From assembly GCA_009731375.1 (NCBI GenBank), contig BJOX01000282.1, positions 581,921-615,327 on the forward strand: a stretch of 33,407 nucleotides of DNA, read 5' to 3'. Below the pieces are notes generated by a model, which was given only the letters and a program-made list of their open reading frames with translations, did no database searches and was not told where the DNA came from. Positions 28,001-33,407 of the stretch are shown here, in pieces (within the stretch, counting starts at the first letter, position 1; each line of letters opens with the position of its first letter). The position numbers were made by a program, and so were the translations under genes. This DNA comes from Paulinella micropora (lineage: Eukaryota; Cercozoa; Imbricatea; Euglyphida).

Positions 28001-28951
28001 GGGGTATCGATTAAGTTTTACAATAAGTGGCATGGGCCATTTAAGATAGTACGTCAGACGGGTGCGTACAATTACAAGATTGCACCTACGGGGGCACGTG
28101 GAAGGGAACAGATTGTTCATGTTCGTCGGTTGGCGAAGTTCAGTCCTTATTTGCTGGAGGACGAGAATGAGGAACAAGCGCTGAGGCGTATTGCACCAGC
28201 GTTTAGACAGCCGCCAGCATTGCTTACGCGCAAGGAGCGTGAGGAGGCGTTGCGAAAGCAACAGAAGGAAGAAAAGGCTGAGGCCAGGAATGCTGGACAA
28301 CAGGATCGTTCGGCTTCGGACGTCAAGGTAGACGTCAAAGATGGGAGGGAAATTCCGAAGTCATCGGAAATGTCGGATCGGAAAGGCACGGTATGGAAGA
28401 AACCGTGGATAGCCGGTAAGGAAGTGGCTAAGATCGACTGGCAGGTTGATAAGTTCTATCTATGTCGACCGCACGAGGATACGGTCATGGATAAGGACTT
28501 TGATTATTTCTTTTTAATGCAGGTTACGTATGTACAGCCTAGAACGCGGGTACGGGCTGCGTTGGGACTTGCTCCGACAATGCAGTTTTGGAGGAGCAAG
28601 AATGTTGTTGATATGACGCGGGAAAGAATCTTTGCGCCAGTATTTCGAGACTACAAAGATTTGGAGCAGTGGGATGCGTCAATCGAGAAGGACGATGAGG
28701 ATTTTACATCATGGACGGTGCAAATGATGCCAAGGGTGGTGTTGGATATGCCGTTCGAGTTAACAGAGGAAAGGAGGATTCCGCTTCGTATTTGGGACGA
28801 AGTCCAAAGTGCGGGCATATCATTTTTGTTCATAGGTGCACCAAGATATGAGAAAGAAGTGGCGGCGAAGAAGAGAAGGGCTAAAGAGACGCAGTCGGAA
28901 GCAGTAGAGCACAGGGGTCGAGGACGATCTCGGAAACAAGTCAAAACGTGA
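25031..28951 (+). CDS. pol: Retrotransposon ORF3: RT, RNase H, integrase
   Basis: 1306 residues from ATG 25031, which shares ATGA with the ORF2 stop. RT: DGSLRMCINYYRINK, TTLDLKSGFWQIPL, LPMGLKCSPGLFQ and catalytic YIDD (157-160, 25499-25510). RNase H: LDTDASSYAVGAV (Asp310), QREALAIVWA, RTDHHNL, NVVPDFCSR. Integrase: HX5H and CPHC zinc-binding residues, then Asp763 (HIDH), Asp824 (ISDRG) and Glu860 (KIERVH), an exact DD35E spacing; GPY/F module WHGPFKIVRQTGAYNYKI. The last 250 or so residues are an unassigned tail ending in a basic GRGRSRKQVK segment. No chromodomain is recognised. All catalytic residues are present, so it looks active. Confidence 0.95.
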   Translation: MSYHEDRMAREITQELLEKDIIEARLSEVSSPVRMAPKPDGSLRMCINYYRINKILKQIETPVPDLRKGINRLKHAKVYTTLDLKSGFWQIPLNESCRYLTAFMVGMTTYVWKVLPMGLKCSPGLFQHAMTKMLGKEYDDEATVVRLGSTEDYAFCYIDDIIIYSESMEKHVEHVQDVLRRISAFGLRLNAQKCDFAQRKIQYLGYEISEGRCAIAYEKRNYVASMPMPKTRTDLHSFISLAQYYGEFIPGFAERVAVVRKFLKQGVGDDPWPEEVTRVIAELKDEIAKDPRQGGRVLMLPDWKEQFVLDTDASSYAVGAVLQQMDKSIGQLRPVMFISRQLIPAEKQYCTRQREALAIVWAFQRLREYLWGTPNILVRTDHHNLLWLMSGDHTGRLARWQLELAEYDFTIHYIKGKRNVVPDFCSRYEDKSGQKDKAVDDLQRRNTVKEVRMAQFEFRTPGAVFAIMGHDVDLHDWEEQGAEDTKLPSGLWYHPFTHNNNQRDTRSEEVSALEAVEVAARDKCACCYSPIAREACEDILWAEARTADRKEGEDVMEGRQGAFNAVLLPKGPMCLNLEDEEKVKEEHLFQLPEAHPEKVRFQLETDTAVRLASVETFRTFTKESTEYKELREHLLNPQARPEDIDIRKLKRCLVLKDGLLWYMGKDGVYTNEEDRWLLWVPQELRTSLLIAAHHCPMQSHPGVERMTWSLRRRFWWNNLGERVKEFVKGCPHCQMAKLPYRPKMGLKGEYDITLDIFDTLHIDHVGPFPEAGTEKFKYLLTVIDRTSNYVITVPVTDVTAEVTAAALIDQVFGRIGIPRRIISDRGTSFANEVSQRIAKFFGFDWQYVTAFNPMANGKIERVHRTLKAALKTYCKNSQLNLVYVVPMFTFAVNNLASASLGGHARGVSPHQVVYGRALNTPTELLFPPDKWEPCELLGVRLRAIAEARSAIEKCRETLREVQREQEMGKYSHVEYKEGDTVLLYVPTVPKGVSIKFYNKWHGPFKIVRQTGAYNYKIAPTGARGREQIVHVRRLAKFSPYLLEDENEEQALRRIAPAFRQPPALLTRKEREEALRKQQKEEKAEARNAGQQDRSASDVKVDVKDGREIPKSSEMSDRKGTVWKKPWIAGKEVAKIDWQVDKFYLCRPHEDTVMDKDFDYFFLMQVTYVQPRTRVRAALGLAPTMQFWRSKNVVDMTRERIFAPVFRDYKDLEQWDASIEKDDEDFTSWTVQMMPRVVLDMPFELTEERRIPLRIWDEVQSAGISFLFIGAPRYEKEVAAKKRRAKETQSEAVEHRGRGRSRKQVKT

Positions 28952-29229
28952 AGCTACGAAGTCTGATGTCGCTTACGGATCATTGGCTACTTTGATTTTT
29001 CTACGGGAAAGGGGAGATCAAGACGGGGCATTTCTTTTAATGCCTGAGGTGAAAGAGCTAGGCTCGGGGGCACGACTTCTCATGGGAGACTCGCACTGGA
29101 CGTGGACCAATTATTTTTACTTATTCGACAGCCGGGATGCTTCATGTCATGTATCGGTCGGTCGAGGGCGCCTTCGAATGAGGAGTCAGTCTTCGCCGTG
29201 GGGGTCGACCGCTTACATCGGCTTCCCCC
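28952..29229 (+). other. 3' untranslated part of the retrotransposon
   Basis: Between the ORF3 stop and the polypurine tract. A 107-codon frame from 28983 runs on into the LTR with no recognisable domain, so I do not call it a gene. Confidence 0.6.
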
Positions 29230-29244
29230 AAGGGGGTAAAGGGA
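29230..29244 (+). promoter_or_regulatory. Polypurine tract
   Basis: AAGGGGGTAAAGGGA ends 1 nt before the 3' LTR, the expected place for plus-strand priming. Confidence 0.75.
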
Positions 29245-29245
29245 T

Positions 29246-29375
29246 TGTCGGCCGGCCCGTACATTACATAGTGGCATCAAGTGTTGTCAGGCTTGTCGTT
29301 ATTTGACTCTTATGCTTGGTCTGCCCCTCTCCAGTTGAGGTACGACTAAGTGTCAGAGTAGCTGTTCCGGTTACA
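29246..29375 (+). repeat. 3' LTR, 130 bp
   Basis: Same limits and sequence as the 5' LTR except one base. Confidence 0.95.
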
Positions 29376-29379
29376 CAAA
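29376..29379. repeat. Target-site duplication, right (CAAA)
   Basis: Matches 19415-19418. Confidence 0.75.
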
Positions 29380-29440
29380 TGAAGCTGTTTTCTCTTTTTG
29401 TAGATGATCTCTTCCAGTGATATTAATACTCTTCAATTTT

Positions 29441-29506
29441 ATCTCTTCTGCTTCCCACTCAGCTCTACGAGTGGCAAGTAATCTATTAAAACAGTGCTTG
29501 CGTAAA
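29441..29506. repeat. Right arm of the split palindrome
   Basis: Reverse complement of 19299-19362. Before insertion the two arms would have been about 120 bp apart, a foldback-type structure. Confidence 0.85.
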
Positions 29507-30478
29507 GCTGAAAAAATTTTCAAGTACCGTAGTAGTAGTGACGAGCTGGAAAAATCGCTGATCGATTCTGGCCGAGGCTCTAAACTTGATCAAGTTATTA
29601 GTTGATAATTTCTAAAAATATTATAAATCTGTTCAAGTAGTATTAATAAATAAAATGATTTACTATGATGACCAACTGCTCTTGCCCGGGTTAGTCACGT
29701 AGTAATATGTATAATAATAATTTATTAATCGTCAATATTTGCATGAACTTCAATGATAGTGTTTAATACAGTCGGTTGCATATCATCATCTCGGGAGTCG
29801 GGCCGCTATACTTAGTATATATAATCATCTGAAGTTGAAACATTTTCAAACAGTGCTTGCGTAAAGACTGAATCATCACTTGAAGTTCCCGAGTGCTGAT
29901 TATTAATAGCGATTCCAGCGTCATGATAGTGTACCGTAGGCTCGCCAGAAATAATTGGCTACTCTGACCGGCCTTAGCCGCGCGGCTGAGTCGTACCACT
30001 GCCCGGGGCCGACAGACTCCTGGAGACCGCCTCGGGAGCAGGAGGCAGACTCGGTACCCGAGCCGGACCTATATGATTCTTACTGAATTACTACGTGACC
30101 ACTACTGTATAGTATTAATAACCGTCCGACAAGCCGCCGCCGCCGACAACCCGGGAATTTTCAAACTTGTGACTATTAAGTCAATTAATATGCTTGATGT
30201 CAATTAGGCTGCACAAGTCAAGCGGCCTGTTCAAGTCGGCCGACGTAAAACATGTAATCTGTACAGGCGGATAATTAAGTCAGTTCAAGTTCGGAACACA
30301 GTGTGTTGTTCATAAAAGGAAGGACTCTTGACTCCAGTTGAAGTGACCAGTTGTCCAAGTTGATGCCTAGCCCTCCGACTACTTACTACTTCAACGGTAA
30401 CACAATTTGAAAGGCCGCGCCTTAATATAACATGAGTGAATAGTCATGCCAGAGCTCGCCCAGAGCTCGTTCCGTGAA
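29507..30478. other. AT-rich intergenic island
   Basis: Similar in word use to 7300-8640 and 19190-19300 (TATTAATA, TTCAAGT, GTTTAATAC, CAAGTTG). It holds a further copy of the AAACAGTGCTTGCGTAAAG motif at 29848-29866, and a GC-rich block at 29975-30065. No gene. Confidence 0.5.
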
Positions 30479-30964
30479 TCATGTGGACAAGCAGCGCCGT
30501 TCGACGGTCGCCGGGTACATATTCGCCGCAGCCTGAGCTTCTCTGCTAGTATTCCTACTGGGGATATTCCAGAGACAAACCTCCAATTTCGATTTCAACG
30601 TTCCCAATCGATCGAAGTAATACCACAATGCTGAAGCCATCATTTGAAAGCTCAGGACAAGTCTCAGCTTTCCAACGGTGTGCTCCGCGTCTTCGTACCT
30701 CACATATTGCTGATTGAGAACAGTGAGTGACTCAAAGTTGGGCTGCTCTGCCTCTCGAACGTCGCCAGTAATACTATTAACAGTGCAACCTCCGTTTCTG
30801 GCTCCAGGCTCGTTCATATTAGGACTCAGGCCCTGATTCTGTGGAGGTGGCAATGATGTGTGATAATTGGCATAGATGAGGCTACAGTAATAAATATGGG
30901 CAGCGATCATGGCTGCGACGTTCTGCCTACTGCACGTCCTGTAGCTGATCGCCGTGCCAGTCAT
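30479..30964 (-). CDS. Hypothetical 161-residue ORF
   Basis: ATG (30964-30962) to stop at 30479. Residues about 86-119 (QYVRYEDAEHTVGKLRLVLS and FQMMASALWYYFDR) are repeated, degenerate and inverted, at 31040-31131. This hints at a coding origin or a repeated element. No family is recognised and no splice sites are assigned. Codon use cannot be judged by eye. Confidence 0.35.
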   Translation of the reverse strand: MTGTAISYRTCSRQNVAAMIAAHIYYCSLIYANYHTSLPPPQNQGLSPNMNEPGARNGGCTVNSITGDVREAEQPNFESLTVLNQQYVRYEDAEHTVGKLRLVLSFQMMASALWYYFDRLGTLKSKLEVCLWNIPSRNTSREAQAAANMYPATVERRCLST

Positions 30965-31039
30965 GCTGCAATGACACTCCCACTAACGAAATCCAAGTGG
31001 GTGGTTTGCCACCTTTGCATTGATTTTTCTCTCCCGATA

Positions 31040-31131
31040 AATTATCTGAGATACGAATATGCTCAGCACACTGTTAGAAAGCCCTGTCATGAGCTTTTAC
31101 AATGATGGCAGTGGCTTTGGTATTGTCATAA
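31040..31131 (+). pseudogene. Degenerate inverted copy of part of the 30479 ORF
   Basis: ATTATCTGAGATACGAATAT and GCTCAGCACACTGTTAGAAA align with the minus strand of 30709-30609, with a short deletion and an in-frame stop. The two face each other across about 330 bp. Confidence 0.55.
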
Positions 31132-31230
31132 CACTTGGATTGAAGGTAGGTCAAAGTTGCATCACTTTCCCTGTTGAATAATTATATCTACAGTAATCGT
31201 ATACCATAGTCATGTTTGTATAATATAGGA

Positions 31231-31279
31231 CTAGTGCACTTCTTGTATCTGGTCTCCGTGCGAGTCGTGCGGGATTTCC
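31231..31279 (-). CDS. Last exon
   Basis: After GTATGTAG: one base completing Arg, then EIPHDSHGDQIQEVH and TAG (31233-31231). Phase fits exon 31831-31893. Confidence 0.55.
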
Positions 31280-31435
31280 CTACATACATACATACACACA
31301 CATACATACACAAATACATGCACACACATACACACATGCATACACACATACACACATACATGCACACATACATACATACATACATACATACATACATACA
31401 TACCATACATACACACCATACATACATACATACAT

Positions 31436-31466
<31 letters not shown>

Positions 31467-31977
31467 TACATACATACATACATACATACATACACACATA
31501 CATACATACATACATACATACATGCATGCATGCATGCATGCATACATACATACATACATACATACATACATACATACATCATACATACATACATACATAC
31601 ATACATACATACATAAATACATACATACATACATACATACATACATGTGTGCATGTATGTATGTATGTATGTATGTATATATGTATGTATGTGTATGTAT
31701 GTATGCATGTACAAAGTGAAAGACACACCGATAACAGCGGTCGTTGGATATGTGAGTCGCTTTGCCAAACTTACGCTTGCATGTATGTATGAATGTATGT
31801 ATGCATACATGTAGTGAGTGAAAGACATACCGATAGTAACCGTCTTCGGGTGTGACCGCCGGCTTGCCAAACTTGCGCTGGTAGTACAAGTATCTGCATA
31901 CACATACATACATACACAGATACATACATACATATACATACATACATACATACATACATACATACATACATACATAA

Positions 31978-32008
<31 letters not shown>

Positions 32009-32112
32009 CATATATACATACATACATACATACATACATTTGAAAGTATCTGCATACATACATACATACATAGATGCATACATACACATACATACATACA
32101 TACATACATGCA

Positions 32113-32146
<34 letters not shown>

Positions 32147-32674
32147 CATACATACATACATACATTTGCACATACATACATACATACATACATACATTTG
32201 CACATACATACTACATACATACATACATACATACATACATACATACATACATACACATATACATACATACATACATGCACTCCACATTCGCCAGCCCGTT
32301 GAAATTTTCCATTTCCTCCACCCAACTTTTAATTTATTTTCTCAATCCATGGGTTTTGAGATGCAAAGATCCCTGAATACCTGTTGAAAAACACCTGTTT
32401 TCTTGAGCTTTCAAAACAAAGCTAAGAGGGCGAGAAGGGAGTCAGGCAGGTAGGTAGGCTTAGGCTTAGGATTAGGGTTAGGGTTAGGGTTAGGGTTAGG
32501 GTTGGGCTTAGGGTTAGGGTTAGGGTTAGTGTTAGGGTTAGTGTTAGGGTTAGGGTTAGGTTAGATTTAGGGCTAGAGTTAGCGTTAGGGTTAGAGATAG
32601 CTGGTCAAGGCTGAGATAGCAAACTTGTGTAGTTAGATAGATATAGATAGGTAGATAGATTAAATAGATAGATG

Positions 32675-32729
<55 letters not shown>

Positions 32730-32847
32730 TGAGGGCAGACTTGCGACGCATCAACGCTCCCACCACTGCGTGGTAACCGAACCACACGCATGTACCAACG
32801 ATGAAGAAGTATTTGTCTATTTTTTCTGCTAGTTCGATGTCGTCCAG
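31231..32847 (-). CDS. 3' end of unrecognised gene: membrane segment and polar tail
   Basis: Four minus-strand exons (32847-32741, 32325-32275, 31893-31831, 31279-31231) join in phase to 89 codons plus TAG with no internal stop. Order: LDDIELAEKIDK, a hydrophobic stretch YFFIVGTCVWFGYHAVVGAL likely to span a membrane, basic MRR, then NWVEEMENFNGLANVE, YLYYQRKFGKPAVTPEDGYY and a His/Asp tail ending IQEVH. The 5' part lies outside the window or in unrecognised exons to the right. The 32325 acceptor (TTAAAAG) lacks a pyrimidine tract and is the weak link. No family is recognised. Confidence 0.5.
31729..31781 (-). pseudogene. Degenerate copy of exon 31831-31893
   Basis: Reads KRKFGKATHISNDRCYR in the matching frame and keeps the donor context TATCG|GTGTGTCTTTCAC. 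The acceptor end is damaged. A further fragment (TGCAGATACTTTCAAATG, sense strand) lies near 32054. Confidence 0.6.
31831..31893 (-). CDS. Exon YLYYQRKFGKP
   Basis: 63 bp, acceptor TATGCAG, consensus donor TATCG|GTATGT. It encodes YLYYQRKFGKPAVTPEDGYY. A diverged copy is at 31729-31781. Confidence 0.65.
32275..32325 (-). CDS. Small exon, weak acceptor
   Basis: 51 bp, WVEEMENFNGLANVEC, consensus donor GCAT|GTATGT, phase 2 to 2. The acceptor is weak; an alternative AG at about 32384 leads to a stop within 18 codons. Confidence 0.4.
32458..32594 (+). repeat. Interstitial TTAGGG repeat
   Basis: About 15 perfect or near-perfect TTAGGG units on the plus strand, with TTAGTG and TTGGGC variants. 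It lies inside an intron of the minus-strand gene. Confidence 0.9.
32634..32729 (+). repeat. (GATA)n
   Basis: Plus-strand GATA; CTAT in the sense direction of the minus-strand gene, starting right after the donor at 32740. Confidence 0.92.
32741..32847 (-). CDS. Exon with membrane segment
   Basis: Acceptor TTGTAG, donor CGTCGCAA|GTCTGC, 107 bp. It encodes LDDIELAEKIDK, the hydrophobic segment and MRR, leaving in phase 2. Copies of its first bases lie near 33025 and 33238. Confidence 0.6.
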
Positions 32848-32910
32848 CTACAATAACAACGACAACAACTGGAATAATAACAACAACATTATCAACCATA
32901 TCAAGATTTA

Positions 32911-32955
<45 letters not shown>

Positions 32956-33026
32956 ACAACAACAACGAAGAGTCATGAAGAAGGAGCGGGTCTGTTTGCT
33001 CCGCGAGCTCCATGTCGTCATGCTGC

Positions 33027-33067
<41 letters not shown>

Positions 33068-33137
33068 CCACAACAACCACAACCACAACAACCACAACAA
33101 CAACGATACTAATAATAACAACAACATTAACAACAAT

Positions 33138-33189
<52 letters not shown>

Positions 33190-33324
33190 CTTATTGAAAC
33201 GTAACGGTCTGTTTGCTCCATGTCGTCCAGCTACAACACGACAACAGCAACAATAATGATGATGATGACGATGATGATGGTAATAATAATAAAAATAATA
33301 ATAATAATAGTGCTTCTCTGTCAA
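32848..33324 (+). repeat. (CAA)n and (GAT/AAT)n arrays with exon-start copies
   Basis: CAA arrays (32858-32967, 33028-33188) and GATGAT/AATAAT (33255-33308). Between them on the minus strand are HDDMELAEQTD (33016-32984, after GTTGCAG) and LDDMEQTD (about 33232-33209, after TTGTAG), diverged copies of the exon at 32847. Confidence 0.7.
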
Positions 33325-33407
33325 TGGCTGATGCATTTCTGCACATGCGCCTCCATCGTCTCACCCGTGAGGGGAGTACGAAGAATTGACGATAGGCTCT
33401 AATGACA
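33325..33407. other. Non-repetitive window edge
   Basis: Unique sequence. A consensus-like donor (CACGG|GTGAGA, minus strand, near 33365) may end another exon of the minus-strand gene, but its start cannot be placed. Confidence 0.25.

Larger units (their letters stand above)
19419..29375 (+). mobile_element. Ty3/gypsy LTR retrotransposon, 9957 bp, near intact
   Basis: Complete from LTR to LTR with TG...CA ends, PBS, three ORFs, polypurine tract and 4-bp target duplication. The order protease, RT, RNase H, integrase defines Ty3/gypsy. Departures from the usual plan are 130-bp LTRs, two frame changes, an atypical zinc finger with an RS-rich tract, and a DTM protease motif. Orientation is opposite to the LPMO-chitinase gene, whose start is 1.3 kb to the left. 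Confidence 0.95.
31280..32274 (-). repeat. (CATA)n arrays in two introns
   Basis: Plus-strand CATA with CACA, CATG and TATA variants at 31281-31710 and 31896-32274. The sense strand is TATG/TGTA. Confidence 0.92.

Noticed and set aside
28983-29306. Possible extra gene (env-like) after pol
   Set aside because: 107 codons with no signal or membrane segment, running into the LTR; probably 3' untranslated sequence.
31188-32330. Cys/Met/Tyr/Val repeat proteins of over 300 residues
   Set aside because: They are readings of (CATA)n. Only the short non-repetitive islands with splice sites are kept as exons.
32326-32384. Alternative last exon after TTTTCAACAG
   Set aside because: It gives a short open frame ending at TAA but no further support. 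The model continuing to 31231 uses more phase-matched exons, though this is not decisive.

Overview
This window is nuclear DNA of an intron-rich eukaryote, most likely a protist or alga. The evidence is spliced genes with canonical GT-AG introns and tiny exons (46-165 bp), TTAGGG-type telomere-like repeats, a Ty3/gypsy LTR retrotransposon, an R2-like LINE, and a very heavy microsatellite load. The lineage cannot be fixed from the sequence. Five N gaps interrupt it (880-1797, 2210-2350, 5818-5827, 7916-7925, 16161-16170).

Layout. (1) 1-6352 holds the 3' part of an unrecognised plus-strand gene. Four or five short exons (733-787, 2108-2164, 4786-4916, 6269-6352, plus an alternative last exon 5141-5170) lie in introns made of (CT)n, (CTAT)n, (GATGGT)-type and minisatellite DNA. 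(2) 6353-9231 is intergenic: degenerate CCCTAA/TTAGGG repeats, a CATA array and an AT-rich island. (3) 9232-18118, minus strand, is the best gene of the window. I reconstruct eight phase-consistent exons giving 892 codons. They encode a signal peptide directly followed by His, a lytic polysaccharide monooxygenase (LPMO) domain resembling family AA15, a Thr/Pro linker, a Cys-rich module, a GH18 chitinase domain and a CBM1-like C-terminal module: an oxidative and a hydrolytic chitin-degrading enzyme in one secreted chain. One in-frame TAA at codon 247 separates most of the LPMO from the chitinase. Its 4.2-kb intron 3 carries a 3.7-kb LINE with a restriction-like endonuclease, bounded on both sides by (GATA)n. 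(4) 18119-19418 is the upstream region of that gene. (5) 19419-29375 is a nearly intact 9.96-kb Ty3/gypsy element with 130-bp LTRs differing at one base. It has three ORFs in three frame steps, a Gag with an RS-rich tract, and a protease with DTM in place of DTG. It sits at the tip of an older palindrome. (6) 29376-31200 is AT-rich DNA with an unrecognised 161-residue ORF and an inverted degenerate copy of part of it. (7) 31231-32847, minus strand, is the phase-consistent 3' end of a second unrecognised gene, encoding a membrane segment and a short polar tail. It again lies in GATA, CATA, CAA and telomere-like intron DNA.

Two patterns link the regions. First, the introns are almost wholly microsatellite, and the T-rich strand (CTAT, CTTA, CT, TATG, GTT) is nearly always the sense strand of the gene. 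Second, several exons have degenerate copies of their first bases, often with the splice acceptor, inside the neighbouring intron. This is seen at five places, and suggests that introns here grow by local tandem duplication across the acceptor site followed by microsatellite expansion.
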